Positions 20,453 through 29,585 of a DNA stretch of 64,000 bases are shown in pieces. The position numbers and the translations under genes were made by a program. The notes under the pieces were generated by a model. That model worked only from the letters and a program-made list of their open reading frames with translations. It was not told the origin of the DNA and made no database searches. The first letter of the stretch is position 1. Each line of letters opens with the position of its first letter. The stretch spans positions 62,001 to 126,000 of the forward strand of contig LSBP01000006.1 in assembly GCA_001577635.1 (NCBI GenBank), read 5' to 3'. This DNA comes from Halomonadaceae bacterium T82-2 (GTDB lineage: Bacteria; Pseudomonadota; Gammaproteobacteria; Pseudomonadales; Halomonadaceae).

Positions 20453-20569
20453 ACGTGCCTGTGCGGCGCCCCTACGGCGTTGGAAATCGACTCGGCCTGC
20501 TCATTTACGGCCGGTAAACTCCGCGGCCTCGTCGATTTCCGCCTTGTCCGGGCGCCGCTCGGCGACGTC
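20453..20569. repeat. Large nested palindromic element between tldD and darP
   Basis: Several complementary arms nest around one centre. They are GACGT/ACGTC at the outside, GCGGCGCCC (20463-20471) with GGGCGCCGC (20550-20558), GGAAATCGACTCGGCC (20482-20497) with GGCCTCGTCGATTTCC (20525-20540; all but two central positions pair), and TTTAC (20504-20508) with GTAAA (20514-20518). The 166-nt gap between convergent tldD and darP holds no credible gene. The structure could be a bidirectional terminator or a dispersed BIME-like repeat. Confidence 0.65.
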
Positions 20570-20613
20570 TCTGCAATGGCGCGAGGCTGGCACGGCGTGA
20601 GAGCCGGGTGCGT

Positions 20614-21129
20614 TTACACCCCCGCCGTGTCGCGGATCAGCTTGAACAACTTGCGGGCGCTGGTGGGCGGCTTGCCGCGTTCACGCTCGCTGCGGGCGTT
20701 GCGGATCAACTGACGCAGTGTCTGGCGGTCGACGTCGGGATAATCGGCGATGAAGGCCTCCAGTTCGGCCTGGTCGCCGTCGATCAGGCGGTCGCGCCAG
20801 CGTTCGAGCCTGTGGAAGGCCAGGTCGCGGCGCTGGCGCTCCTGCTCGAAGCGCTCGAACACGGCGCGAATGGCGTCGAGGTCCTCGCGGCGCATCAGCT
20901 TGCCGACGTACTGCATGTGGCGTCGGCGTCCCTCGTGGGAGCGGATGCGGCCGGTTTCCTCGACGGCGGCCAGCAGGTCGTCGGAAAGCGGGAGTTGCGC
21001 GCGCTGGCCTTCGGGAAGCGCGATGATCTCTTCCCCCAGCGACTGCAGCGCCTGCATCTCGCGCTTGCGCTGGGTCTTGCTGGGACGTTGCGGGGAGTCG
21101 TCGTGCGACTCGGGCGAATCGAAAGACAT
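20614..21129 (-). CDS. darP: Ribosome biogenesis factor DarP (YjgA, DUF615)
   Basis: A 171-aa, charged, helical protein of the YjgA/DarP family. The KRKREMQALQSLGEEIIALP segment and the RRRHMQYVGKLMR segment are characteristic. DarP binds late 50S precursors and promotes peptidyl-transferase-centre maturation. I chose the ATG at 21129 (MSFDSPE) with GGAAA upstream; an earlier in-frame ATG at 21183 lies in the pmbA leader and adds non-homologous residues. Convergent with tldD, divergent from pmbA. Confidence 0.92.
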   Translation of the reverse strand: MSFDSPESHDDSPQRPSKTQRKREMQALQSLGEEIIALPEGQRAQLPLSDDLLAAVEETGRIRSHEGRRRHMQYVGKLMRREDLDAIRAVFERFEQERQRRDLAFHRLERWRDRLIDGDQAELEAFIADYPDVDRQTLRQLIRNARSERERGKPPTSARKLFKLIRDTAGV

Positions 21130-21193
21130 GCCATTTCCATCACGATGGGTGGGTTGGGGCAGTATACCAGCCCCCGGTAACAAGGAGATCAGG

Positions 21194-22534
21194 ATGACTC
21201 AGGCCTTTGATGCCGAGGCGCAGCAGGCGCTTCTGGAGTCGCGGGTGGCGCTGGCGCTGGAGCAGGCGCGCCACGCCGGTGCGGATGCCTGCGAGGTCGG
21301 CGCGAGTGTCGATCAGGGCATCGAAATCAACGTGCGCATGGGCGATGTGGAATCCGTCGAACTGGCGCGCGATCAGGGCTTCGCCGTGACCGTCTATCTG
21401 GGGCAACGCAAGGGCAGTGCCTCGTCGTCGGATGCCAGCGAGGCGTCGATCCGCGACGCCGTGGACAAGGCCATGGCGATCGCCCGCTACACCGGCGAGG
21501 ATCCGGCCTCGGGGCTGGCCGATGCCGAACTGATGGCACGCGAGCTGCCGGATCTCGGCGTGCACCATCCCTGGCGGCTGAGCACCGACGAGGCGATCGA
21601 GCTGGCGCTGGCCTGCGAGAACGCCGGGCGCGGCGTGGACGGCATCAGCCAGTCCGACGGCGCGAGCCTGTCGAGCGGCGAGGGCGTGCGCGTCTACGGC
21701 AACAGCCACGGCTTTCTCGGCAGCCAGCGCGGCAGCCGCCATTCGCTGTCCTGCGTGCTGATCGCCCGCGACGACAGGGGCATGCAGCGCGATTACGACT
21801 ACACCAGCGAGCGCGATCCGGCGTGCCTGGCCTCGCCCGAGACGGTGGGGCGCCGGGCCGCCGAGCGTACCGTGAGCCGTCTGGGCGCGCAGCGCCCGCG
21901 TACCGGGCGGATGCCGGTGATGTTCGCCCCGGAAATGGCCGGCGGCCTGGTCGGTCACTTCCTCAGCGCGATCGCCGGCGGGGCCCTCTACCGCCAGGCG
22001 TCCTTCCTCTGCGACAGCCTAGGCGAGCCGCTGTTTCCCGAGTGGTTCTCGCTCGTCGAGCGGCCCCGGGAACCGGGGGCGATGGCCAGCAGCGCCTTCG
22101 ACAACGACGGGGTCTACACCCGTGACAATGTCTTCGTCGATCACGGCCGGGTCGCCAGCTACATGCTCTCGGCCTACAGCGCCCGACGGCTGGGCATGAC
22201 CACCACCGGCAATGCCGGCGGCGCGCGCAACGTGCGTCTCGAGGCGCCACGGGTCTCGCGCGAGGCCCTGCTCAAGGAGCTGGGCACCGGCGTGCTGGTC
22301 ACCGAGCTGATGGGCCAGGGCGTCAACGGGGTCACCGGTGACTACTCGCGCGGTGCGGCGGGCTTCTGGGTCGAGGATGGCGAGATTCGTCACCCGGTCG
22401 AGGAGTTCACCATCGCCGGCAACCTGCGCGACATGTTCGCCAACCTGCGGGCGCTCGGGGACGATATCGACACCCGGGGCAGCGTGCATACCGGCAGCTG
22501 GCTGATCGACGGCATGACCGTGGCCGGCGACTGA
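21194..22534 (+). CDS. pmbA: TldE/PmbA protease subunit
   Basis: A 446-aa TldE-like partner of TldD, lacking the HExxxH zinc motif of its sister. Typical blocks are GQRKGSASSSDAS, SSGEGVRVYGNSHGF, and the C-terminal GVNGVTGDYSRGAAGFWVE. The start ATG has a strong AAGGAG site (21182-21187). The frame is open far upstream on the darP antisense but only this region is homologous. Together with tldD it supplies the complete heterodimer. Confidence 0.96.
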   Translation: MTQAFDAEAQQALLESRVALALEQARHAGADACEVGASVDQGIEINVRMGDVESVELARDQGFAVTVYLGQRKGSASSSDASEASIRDAVDKAMAIARYTGEDPASGLADAELMARELPDLGVHHPWRLSTDEAIELALACENAGRGVDGISQSDGASLSSGEGVRVYGNSHGFLGSQRGSRHSLSCVLIARDDRGMQRDYDYTSERDPACLASPETVGRRAAERTVSRLGAQRPRTGRMPVMFAPEMAGGLVGHFLSAIAGGALYRQASFLCDSLGEPLFPEWFSLVERPREPGAMASSAFDNDGVYTRDNVFVDHGRVASYMLSAYSARRLGMTTTGNAGGARNVRLEAPRVSREALLKELGTGVLVTELMGQGVNGVTGDYSRGAAGFWVEDGEIRHPVEEFTIAGNLRDMFANLRALGDDIDTRGSVHTGSWLIDGMTVAGD

Positions 22535-22570
22535 GCGGCCCGGGCCACGGGCAGGGGCATCATGCTGCCG

Positions 22571-22630
22571 GCTCGTGGCTCGTGGCTCGTGGCTCGTGGC
22601 TCGTGGCTCGTGGCTCGTGGCTCGTGGCTC
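22571..22630. repeat. GCTCGTG heptanucleotide tandem array
   Basis: Eight perfect copies of GCTCGTG (22571-22626) are followed by a partial GCTC that runs into the mgtE stop codon (22629-22631). It lies between the convergent pmbA and mgtE genes. Seven is not a multiple of three, but the array is after both stop codons, so copy changes would not shift either reading frame. Confidence 0.95.
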
Positions 22631-23984
22631 AGAGATAGAACAGCGTCGCCAGGCCCAGGAAGGCCATGAACCCCACCACGTCGGTCACCGTGGTGAGAAT
22701 CACGCTGCCCGACAGGGCCGGGTCGATGTTGAGCTTCTTGAGCACCACCGGCAGCAGGGTGCCGACCAGGGCGGCGATCAGCAGGTTGATGACGATCGCC
22801 GCCGCGATGATGCCGCCCAGGGCCGGATCGCCGAACCACAGCACCGCGATGGCGGCGATGACCAGCGCCCACAGCAGGCCGTTGAGCAGGCCCACCACCA
22901 GTTCGCGGTTGAGCAGCCACTTGACGTTGCCGCCGCCGACATGGCCGAGGGCGATGCCGCGGATCAGCACGGTCAGCGTCTGCGAACCGGCGATGCCGCC
23001 CATGCTGGCGACGATCGGCATCAGCACCGCCAGGGCGGTGATGCGCTGGATGGTGCCTTCGAACAGGCCGATCACCGCCGCGGCCAGGAAGGCGGTGAGC
23101 AGGTTGATGCCCAGCCACACCGCGCGCCGGCGGCTGGTGCGCCAGGCGGGCGCGAAGGTGTCCTCCTCCTCGTCCAGGCCGGCCATGCTCATCACCTGGT
23201 GCTCGGCATCCTCGCGGATCACGTCGACCACGTCGTCGATGGTGATTCGCCCCAGCAGGTGACCGTCGGTGCCGACCACCGGCGCCGAGACCAGGTCGAA
23301 CTTCTCGAACAGCTTGGCGACCTCGGTGTCGGGCGTCATGGCGGGAATGCTGACGCCTTCGGTATCCATCAGTTCGCGGACCAGCATGGTGGTATCCGAG
23401 ACCAGCAGGCGCTCGATCGGCAGGCTGCCGATCAGCTTGTCGCCGCGGGTGACCACCAGCAGGCTGTCGGTGGTGTCGGGCAGGCGCTCGTGGCGGCGCA
23501 GGTAGCGCAGCACGACGTCGAGGGTGATGTCCGGGCGGATGGTCACCGCATCGGTGTTCATCAGCCCGCCGGCGGTGTCCTCCGGGTAGGCGAGCACCGT
23601 CTCGAGACGCTGGCGTTCCTGCGCCTCCATCGAGGCCAGCACCTCGAGCGTGACGGTGTTGGGCAGCCGCTGCAGCAGGTCGGCCAGGTCGTCGACGTCC
23701 AGCCCCTCGGTGGCCGAGACCAGCTGCTGGGCGTTCATCCGGTTGAGGAACAGGGTCTGTAGGTCGTCGTTGAGATACTGCAGCACCTCGCCCTGCAGTT
23801 CCGGGTCGACCAGTTCCCAGAGGACCTCGCGCTCTCGCGGCGGGGTGGATTCCAGCAGGTGGGCCACATCGACGGGCGCCAGGCCGCGATTGAGCATGCG
23901 CCGGGCCTGGTCGAGGGCGCCGCTTTCCAGTGCCTCGTTGAGTCGTTCCAGGCGGGGCTGCAAGCGTTCGGGATTCTGGCTCAT
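22629..23984 (-). CDS. mgtE: Magnesium channel MgtE
   Basis: A 451-aa MgtE. An N-terminal superhelical domain (about residues 1-120) is followed by a CBS pair (about 121-250: MNTDAVTIRPDITLDVV ... LLGRITIDDVVDVI) and five transmembrane helices (about 270-451), including the pore region MPIVASMGGIAGSQT. MgtE admits Mg2+ and is gated by Mg2+ bound between the cytosolic domains. Start chosen at MSQNPERLQ, with GAGGA upstream. The 3' end abuts a heptanucleotide repeat array. Confidence 0.95.
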   Translation of the reverse strand: MSQNPERLQPRLERLNEALESGALDQARRMLNRGLAPVDVAHLLESTPPREREVLWELVDPELQGEVLQYLNDDLQTLFLNRMNAQQLVSATEGLDVDDLADLLQRLPNTVTLEVLASMEAQERQRLETVLAYPEDTAGGLMNTDAVTIRPDITLDVVLRYLRRHERLPDTTDSLLVVTRGDKLIGSLPIERLLVSDTTMLVRELMDTEGVSIPAMTPDTEVAKLFEKFDLVSAPVVGTDGHLLGRITIDDVVDVIREDAEHQVMSMAGLDEEEDTFAPAWRTSRRRAVWLGINLLTAFLAAAVIGLFEGTIQRITALAVLMPIVASMGGIAGSQTLTVLIRGIALGHVGGGNVKWLLNRELVVGLLNGLLWALVIAAIAVLWFGDPALGGIIAAAIVINLLIAALVGTLLPVVLKKLNIDPALSGSVILTTVTDVVGFMAFLGLATLFYL

Positions 23985-24077
23985 GCGTCTGTCGTCCTCG
24001 ACCGGGTGGGCAGGCAGGCGCCATCTTAGCATTGCCTTAACGGGGGCAGGCAGCCCCGGCGTATCGACGACGTCGGT

Positions 24078-24347
24078 TCATTGCTCCTCGTCGAAGCGTG
24101 CCTCGAAGAGCGCCTGGAGGGCGTCCAGGGCTTCCTCGGCCTGGGGGCCTTCCGCCTCGATGGTCAGGCAGGTGCCGCAGGGGGCGGCGAGCATCAGCAG
24201 CGACATGATGTTGGCGGCATCGCCGCAGCGGGTCTGATGATGGACGATGATCCGCGCTTCGTAGCCCTGACAGCACTGGACGAGCTTGGTGGCGGCGCGG
24301 GCGTGCAGGCCGCGCTTGTTGGTCAGGGTCAGTTCACGGCTCGGCAC
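24078..24347 (-). CDS. ptsO: Nitrogen-PTS phosphocarrier NPr (HPr family)
   Basis: An 89-aa HPr-fold protein. The phosphorylated residue is His15 in RGLHARAA, and the second HPr helix region reads GDAANIMSLLML, with Ser49 at the regulatory serine position. NPr passes phosphate from EI-Ntr (PtsP) to PtsN, which lies two genes upstream. The start overlaps the end of rapZ by 14 nt, so it is probably translated from the rapZ transcript. Confidence 0.94.
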   Translation of the reverse strand: MPSRELTLTNKRGLHARAATKLVQCCQGYEARIIVHHQTRCGDAANIMSLLMLAAPCGTCLTIEAEGPQAEEALDALQALFEARFDEEQ

Positions 24348-25224
24348 GGGACGCCCCCACGGCGGTGTTGATGCCCAGCTCCCGATGGCGTAGCCGCACC
24401 TGATAGTGTTCGGCGAAGACTGCGGCGAGGCGCTCGGTGAGATAGACCGAGCGGTGCTGGCCGCCGGTGCAGCCGACGGCCACGGTCAGGTAGCTGCGGT
24501 TGCTGGCTTGGTAGGCCGGCAGCCAGCGCTCCAGCCAGGCGCGGATGTCGTCATGCATGGCGGTGACTTCCGGGTAGCCTTCGAGGAAGTCGACGATTTC
24601 CGGGTCGCGGCCGTTGAACTGGCGCAGCCGCGGGTCCCAGTAGGGGTTGGGCAGGCAGCGGGCATCGAAGACGATATCGGCGTCGAGCGGCACGCCGCGC
24701 TTGAAGCCGAAGGACTCGAAGGTCAGGGTCAGCTGGCCGCTGCGGTGATGGGCGACCTGCTCGGCGATGCGCCCGCGCAGCTCGTGCACCGACAGCTGCG
24801 AGGTGTCGATGACGAGGTCGGCGAGGTCGCGGATGCCCGACAGTGCCTGTTCCTCGGATTCGACGGCTTCCGCGAGGGTCATCTCGCTGTCCCGGGTCAG
24901 CGGGTGGCGCCGCCGCGTGGCCGAGTAGCGCTCGAGCAGGATCTTGTCCTCGGAGGTCAGGTAGACCACCTGGCAGTCGAGGCCGCGGGCGCGCAGCGTT
25001 TCCAGCAGCCCGGGAAAGCGTTCGAGGGCGGTGGGCACGTTGCGGGCATCGATGCTCACGGCAATATTGGAGCGGCGGGTGTCGTCCTGTCGGAGTTCAT
25101 CGATCAGGGGGTCGAGGAGCATGGCCGGCAGGTTGTCGATGGCATAGAAGCCCAGGTCCTCGAGGGCCTGGAGGGCGATCGACTTGCCGGACCCGGAACG
25201 ACCGCTGATGATCACGAGCTGCAT
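24334..25224 (-). CDS. rapZ: RNase adapter RapZ (YvcJ family P-loop protein)
   Basis: A 296-aa protein with an N-terminal Walker A GRSGSGKS (about residues 8-15) and the conserved C-terminal domain containing AVGCTGGQHRSVYL. In E. coli RapZ directs RNase E to the GlmZ sRNA to control glucosamine-6-phosphate synthesis. In relatives without GlmZ its role is less clear. Located between ptsN and ptsO, the standard rpoN-cluster position. Confidence 0.95.
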   Translation of the reverse strand: MQLVIISGRSGSGKSIALQALEDLGFYAIDNLPAMLLDPLIDELRQDDTRRSNIAVSIDARNVPTALERFPGLLETLRARGLDCQVVYLTSEDKILLERYSATRRRHPLTRDSEMTLAEAVESEEQALSGIRDLADLVIDTSQLSVHELRGRIAEQVAHHRSGQLTLTFESFGFKRGVPLDADIVFDARCLPNPYWDPRLRQFNGRDPEIVDFLEGYPEVTAMHDDIRAWLERWLPAYQASNRSYLTVAVGCTGGQHRSVYLTERLAAVFAEHYQVRLRHRELGINTAVGASRAEP

Positions 25225-25264
25225 CGCGGCGGCTCTCCTGGTGGCGGTGGAACGAGAAGCGCGA

Positions 25265-25753
25265 CTAGCCGAGCGTCTCGCCGGATGTGCCTTCCTGGCG
25301 GCGAATGGCGTCGAGCAGGGTCTCGTAGAGCTCGCGCTGACTTTCGCTGTGACGCAGACGGCTGCGGATGTCGGCGTCGTTCATGATGCCGGCCACCTGG
25401 CCCAGCAGGGCGAGGTGAGTGTCGTCCGCTTCCTCGGGCACCAGCAGCACGAAGATCAGGTCGACCGGCTCGCCGTCGACGGCATCGAAGTCGATGGGTT
25501 CCTGCAGCTTGAGGAAGCCGGCGATCGGCGCCTTGCAGTGAGGGTTGCGCGCATGGGGGATCGCCACGCCGTTGCCGATCCCGGTGCTGCCCAGCCGCTC
25601 GCGGCCGATCAGGCGGCTGAAGACTTCCTGGCTGTCCAGGCTCGGCGTGTTCTGCGCGATGAAGGTGCTGAAGAATTCCAGCACGCGCTTCTTGCTCCCC
25701 CCGGGCACCGCGAAGAGCGTGCGCTCGGGGGGCAGGATGGCTTCCAGTGTCAT
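25265..25753 (-). CDS. ptsN: Nitrogen-PTS EIIA component PtsN
   Basis: A 162-aa PTS_EIIA type-2 domain. The phosphorylation site is His67 in GNGVAIPHARN. PtsN is the output protein of the nitrogen PTS and controls potassium transport and other targets according to its phosphorylation state. It follows hpf in the rpoN operon; rapZ and ptsO come next. Confidence 0.95.
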   Translation of the reverse strand: MTLEAILPPERTLFAVPGGSKKRVLEFFSTFIAQNTPSLDSQEVFSRLIGRERLGSTGIGNGVAIPHARNPHCKAPIAGFLKLQEPIDFDAVDGEPVDLIFVLLVPEEADDTHLALLGQVAGIMNDADIRSRLRHSESQRELYETLLDAIRRQEGTSGETLG

Positions 25754-25764
25754 GATGGGCGGAG

Positions 25765-26073
25765 TCAGCGGGCCCCGGCGCCTTGCGCGCGGGCCTGGGC
25801 CTTTTCCTTGTGCTTGACGAGCTGGCGATCGAGCTTGTCGGCCAGAGCGTCGATGGCGGCGTACATGTCGCCATTCTCGGCTTCGGCATGCAAGTCGGCA
25901 CCGGCGGCGTGAAGGGTGCAGGCAGCCTGGTGGCGTTCCTTCTCGACCGAGAGGGTTACCTGAACGGTCGTGATGTTGTCGTAATGACGCTCGAGACGCG
26001 TCAGTTTCTCGTTGACGTAGTCACGCAATGCATCTGTCAGTTCGACATGATGGCCGGTGATATTCGCTTGCAT
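25765..26073 (-). CDS. hpf: Ribosome hibernation promoting factor, short form
   Basis: A 102-aa protein, the short HPF type. It begins MQANITGHHVELTDALRDYV and includes the conserved HAEAENGDMYAAIDALADKLDRQL segment. HPF dimerises 70S ribosomes (with RMF) in stationary phase. Start ATG at 26073 has an AGGAG site 8 nt upstream; the frame is open further upstream but without homology. Third gene after lptB and rpoN. Confidence 0.95.
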   Translation of the reverse strand: MQANITGHHVELTDALRDYVNEKLTRLERHYDNITTVQVTLSVEKERHQAACTLHAAGADLHAEAENGDMYAAIDALADKLDRQLVKHKEKAQARAQGAGAR

Positions 26074-26199
26074 GGACACGCTCCTGTTCCGGCGAGTGGT
26101 GGCTCGATTGTAACCCTTTTTGCAGCTTAGCAAACCCCTGTGAGAGGGCCGACGTGAAGATGGTTCGGACCCTGTCGATCAGGACGCTTCTGCGCCCCT

Positions 26200-27609
26200 T
26201 CAGGCTAGTCGCTTGCGCTCGCTGGAGGAAGGGATCCCCATGGCCTCGCGATACTTGGCGACGGTGCGGCGAGCCACCTTGATGCCGTCCGCGGCGAGCA
26301 GGTCGACCAGCTTGCTGTCGGAGAGCGGCTTGCGGGGCGGTTCCTCGCCGATCAGCTTCTTGAGCCGGGCGCGGATCGCGGTGCTGGAATGCGCATCGCC
26401 CTCGCCGCCGACATGGCTCGAGAAGAAGTACTTGAGCTCGAAGACGCCGCGTGGCGTGTGGATGAACTTCTGGGTGGTCACCCGCGAGATGGTGGATTCG
26501 TGCATTTCCACCGCCTGTGCGATGTCGGCCAGGATCAGGGGCTTCATGGATTCCTCGCCGTGGTCGAGGAAGTCCAGTTGCCGGGTCATGATCTCGCGCC
26601 CGACCTTGAGCAGGGTGTCGTTGCGGCTGGAGAGGCTCTTGATCAGCCAGCGCGCCTCCTGCAGGTGCTGCTTCATGAAAGTGTTGTCGTCGCTCTTGTC
26701 GGCGCGGCGAATCAGGGCGGCATAGTCGGGCTGGATGCGCAGGCGGGGCAGGGCTTCGGGGTTGAGCTCGATGCGCCAGCCTTCGTGCGAGTGGCGTGCC
26801 ACCAGATCGGGAATCACGTAGTCGTTGCCGGTGGCGTCGAAGGCCTGGCCGGGACGCGGATCGAGGGTACGGATCAGCGCGATCACGCTGTCGAGCTGGT
26901 CGTCATCGAGCCGCAGCCGGCGCTTGAGCAGCTTGCGGTCGTCGCCGGCCAGGGCCTCGAGGAACTGCCGCACCAGTCGCCGGGCCTGAGGGAGCAGGGG
27001 CGTGTCGTCGGGCAGGACGCCGAGCTGTAAAAGCAGGCATTCGCGCAGGTCGCGGGCCAGGGCGCCGGTGGGCTCGAACTGCTGAAGGCGCATCAGTACC
27101 GCTTCCACCTCTGGGGCGCGCAGCCCCTCGAGGCCCTGGGCGCGCAGCCCGTCGACGAGACTGTCTAGGGGGGCGGCCAGGTAGCCGTCGGCGTCGACGG
27201 CGTCGATCAGGGTTTCGGCGATGATGCGTTCGCGCTCGTTCAGGTCGGCCATGGCGAGCTGCCAGGTGAGGTGGTCCTGAAGGCTTTCCCCGGCGGCATT
27301 GCGTTCGAGATCCGGCCCCTCGTCGCTGCGACTGCCGGAAGCCATGTCCTGATAGGTGTCGGACCAGTCGCTGTCGACGGCCAGCTCATCCGGGATGTCC
27401 TGGTTCCAGTCGTCCTCGGCCGCATCGCTGACGGCGGTCTCGCCGAACTCCTCCTCCATCTCGAGCATGGGGTTGGACTCGAGCGCCTGCTGAATTTCCT
27501 GGCGGAGGTCCAGCGTCGACAGCTGCAGCAACTGGATGGCCTGCTGCAGCTGGGGCGTCATGGTCAGCTGCGTGCCGACCCGGAGCTGCAACGTGGGTTT
27601 CATAGCCAT
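26200..27609 (-). CDS. rpoN: RNA polymerase sigma-54 factor
   Basis: A 469-aa sigma-54. Region I is glutamine- and leucine-rich (QLTMTPQLQQAIQLLQL), region II is acidic, and region III carries the core-binding domain, the HTH (HESTISRVTTQKFIHTPRG), and the RpoN box (ARRTVAKYRE). Sigma-54 reads -24/-12 promoters with activator ATPases. Located between lptB and hpf. A 124-nt gap to lptB may hold its own promoter. Confidence 0.97.
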   Translation of the reverse strand: MAMKPTLQLRVGTQLTMTPQLQQAIQLLQLSTLDLRQEIQQALESNPMLEMEEEFGETAVSDAAEDDWNQDIPDELAVDSDWSDTYQDMASGSRSDEGPDLERNAAGESLQDHLTWQLAMADLNERERIIAETLIDAVDADGYLAAPLDSLVDGLRAQGLEGLRAPEVEAVLMRLQQFEPTGALARDLRECLLLQLGVLPDDTPLLPQARRLVRQFLEALAGDDRKLLKRRLRLDDDQLDSVIALIRTLDPRPGQAFDATGNDYVIPDLVARHSHEGWRIELNPEALPRLRIQPDYAALIRRADKSDDNTFMKQHLQEARWLIKSLSSRNDTLLKVGREIMTRQLDFLDHGEESMKPLILADIAQAVEMHESTISRVTTQKFIHTPRGVFELKYFFSSHVGGEGDAHSSTAIRARLKKLIGEEPPRKPLSDSKLVDLLAADGIKVARRTVAKYREAMGIPSSSERKRLA

Positions 27610-27733
27610 GACGTGCCTACTTCGCTGACGGATTCGGGGATACCGTATCCCGCCCCCTCACGGCTTGCAAGTAGTTAAGCAATAACCGTGCCACGAAGCG
27701 CCGTAACGGTCGAGGGTTTCGTCGGAAGGAGGG

Positions 27734-28459
27734 TCAGAGCCGGAATTCGTGGCCCAGGTAGACTTCGCGTACCTTCTCGCTGGCCAGGATCGCCTCGGCG
27801 CTACCTTCGGCGATGATCTGGCCGTCGCCGACGATGTAGGCCTTGTCGCAGATGTCCAGCGTCTCGCGGACGTTGTGGTCGGTGATGAGGATGCCGATGC
27901 CGCGGTCGCGCAGCTGGCGGATGATGCTCTTTATCTCGCCCACCGAGATGGGGTCGACGCCGGCAAAGGGTTCATCGAGCAGGATGAAGGCCGGTTCGGT
28001 GGCCAGCGAGCGAGCGATTTCCACGCGGCGGCGCTCGCCGCCGGACAGGCTCATGCCCGTGTTGTCGCGAATGTGATCGATATGGAACTCCTCGAGCAGT
28101 TGCTCGAGGAGTTTCCTGCGCCCCGCCTTGTCGAGATCCCGGCGAGTCTCGAGGATGGCCATGATGTTGTCGGCCACCGAGAGCTTGCGGAAGATCGAGG
28201 CCTCCTGGGGCAGGTAGCCGATCCCGGCGCGGGCGCGCTGGTGCATGGGGGCGCGGCTCAGGTCCAGATCGTCGATGGTCACCTCGCCGGCGTCGGCGCG
28301 CACCAGACCGACGATCATGTAGAACGAGGTGGTCTTGCCCGCCCCGTTGGGGCCGAGCAGGCCGACGATGCTGCCCTGGCCGATGGTCAGGCTGATGTCC
28401 TGGACCACGCGGCGGTTCTTGTAGCTCTTGGCGAGATGGCGGGCGACAAGGGTCTTCAT
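27734..28459 (-). CDS. lptB: LPS export ABC transporter ATPase LptB
   Basis: A 241-aa ABC ATPase. Walker [10 protein letters not shown], the signature [16 protein letters not shown], and Walker [14 protein letters not shown] are all present, with the H-loop in [11 protein letters not shown]. LptB powers LPS extraction by LptFG. I chose the second of two nearby ATGs (28459) because a GAGG site sits 6 nt upstream and the length then matches other LptB proteins. 22 nt after lptA. Confidence 0.97.
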   Translation of the reverse strand: MKTLVARHLAKSYKNRRVVQDISLTIGQGSIVGLLGPNGAGKTTSFYMIVGLVRADAGEVTIDDLDLSRAPMHQRARAGIGYLPQEASIFRKLSVADNIMAILETRRDLDKAGRRKLLEQLLEEFHIDHIRDNTGMSLSGGERRRVEIARSLATEPAFILLDEPFAGVDPISVGEIKSIIRQLRDRGIGILITDHNVRETLDICDKAYIVGDGQIIAEGSAEAILASEKVREVYLGHEFRL

Positions 28460-28481
28460 GGTCATCCTCAGGACGGCGGGT

Positions 28482-28997
28482 TCACGGCGACGACTTGGGG
28501 GTCAGGGTCATGCGGACCCGCTGGCCGTCGCTGCCCTGCGCCTTGGAGCGGGCCTGGACCTTGCGGCTGTCGAGATAGTACTCGACATAGGCGCCGTTGA
28601 AGGTGTCGCGGGCCTGGTGAAGCTCGGCGTTGCCGATCAGTTCGACCCGGCGTTCGGCGGCATGATAGATGACGGTGTCGCCCCAGCCCTTCACCAGTTG
28701 GTCGTCGGGGGCCGGGCGCTGTTCCAGATAGGCGCGCTGCGTGTCGCCGGTGGCGGTGACCCGGGTCACCTCGCCCTGGTCGTTGCGCGCGATCTCGACG
28801 CGTTCGGCCTCGAGCACCATGCTGCCCTGGGTCAGGTTGACGTCGCCGGTGTAGACGGCGGTACCGGCACGGTCATCGAGGTCAAGGCGGTCCGCCGCCA
28901 CGTTGATGGGCTGGCGGGCATCGCTCTCCAGGGCCGAGACGCCGGGGGCGAACAAGGCCAGTGCGGTCAGGCCGAGGCCGGCAAGATAGGGGCGCAT
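28482..28997 (-). CDS. lptA: LPS periplasmic bridge protein LptA
   Basis: A 171-aa periplasmic protein with a signal peptide (cleavage near VSALES) and an OstA/LptA beta-jellyroll ([30 protein letters not shown]). LptA polymerises into the bridge that carries LPS across the periplasm. The start shares one base with the lptC stop. Operon order kdsC-lptC-lptA-lptB is standard. Confidence 0.95.
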   Translation of the reverse strand: MRPYLAGLGLTALALFAPGVSALESDARQPINVAADRLDLDDRAGTAVYTGDVNLTQGSMVLEAERVEIARNDQGEVTRVTATGDTQRAYLEQRPAPDDQLVKGWGDTVIYHAAERRVELIGNAELHQARDTFNGAYVEYYLDSRKVQARSKAQGSDGQRVRMTLTPKSSP

Positions 28998-29581
28998 CAG
29001 GTTCCTCCCTGTGGGCTGATCGGCGGATGAAAGCCTTGAACGTCGCCGTTCAGGCGCATGCGGCCGGTGTCGATCCAGGCGTCGAGCCGATCGCCGCTGA
29101 CCCGTTGGCGATACTGGCGCAGCGTGGCGCGACTGTCGCTCCAGGCGTGGTAGGTATCGGCATCGTAATGGAGCACATCACTGGTTGCCTGCCAGCCTTC
29201 TTCCGGCGCCCGGAGCCTGGCATGGCCGATGAGTACCAGCGGGTTGCCGCCAGCCTCCAGCCTACCCTTGTCGGCGGTGGCAAGCCAGGTGCGACCCTGC
29301 TTGTCGTCCAGGCGGGCCCGCGGGGTCTCCAGGCGGGTGACGTCGTCCCCGGGGGTGTGCTCGATGCGCGGCGTGGTCAGGTACTGATAGGCTCGGCCCG
29401 TGGCGTCGAAGCGAGTGAGGCGGGCGTTTTCCAGATAGTAGTCCGGTTCCCCGGTCTCGCCCGTCGGAACCGGGCCGGGCAGGCCCACGTCGCGTTGGTC
29501 GATGAGCGTCAGCACGCCGCCCAGGCCGAGCAGTAGCAGGCCCAGCAGCAGGGTGGAAAGGCGCCGGCGCGACAGGGTCAT
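28997..29581 (-). CDS. lptC: LPS export protein LptC
   Basis: A 194-aa bitopic protein with an N-terminal transmembrane helix (LSTLLLGLLLLGLGGVLTL) and a periplasmic LptC jellyroll (PDYYLENARLTRFDATGRAYQYL). LptC receives LPS from LptB2FG and passes it to LptA. It begins 4 nt after the kdsC stop and overlaps lptA by one base. Confidence 0.95.
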   Translation of the reverse strand: MTLSRRRLSTLLLGLLLLGLGGVLTLIDQRDVGLPGPVPTGETGEPDYYLENARLTRFDATGRAYQYLTTPRIEHTPGDDVTRLETPRARLDDKQGRTWLATADKGRLEAGGNPLVLIGHARLRAPEEGWQATSDVLHYDADTYHAWSDSRATLRQYRQRVSGDRLDAWIDTGRMRLNGDVQGFHPPISPQGGT

Positions 29582-29585
29582 GGCG

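Noticed and set aside
20480-20713. Small plus-strand frame through the tldD-darP palindrome
   Set aside because: It covers the inverted repeat and the darP 3' end antisense, with no ribosome site; likely not a protein gene.
22571-22630. Tandem array as a possible CRISPR
   Set aside because: Units are 7 bp with no spacers and there are no cas genes; it is a simple tandem repeat.
22390-24024. Frame overlapping mgtE whose end encodes a repeated SHEPRAT peptide
   Set aside because: It is an out-of-frame reading of mgtE running into the heptamer array; composition is Pro/Arg/Ala/His-rich with no domain.
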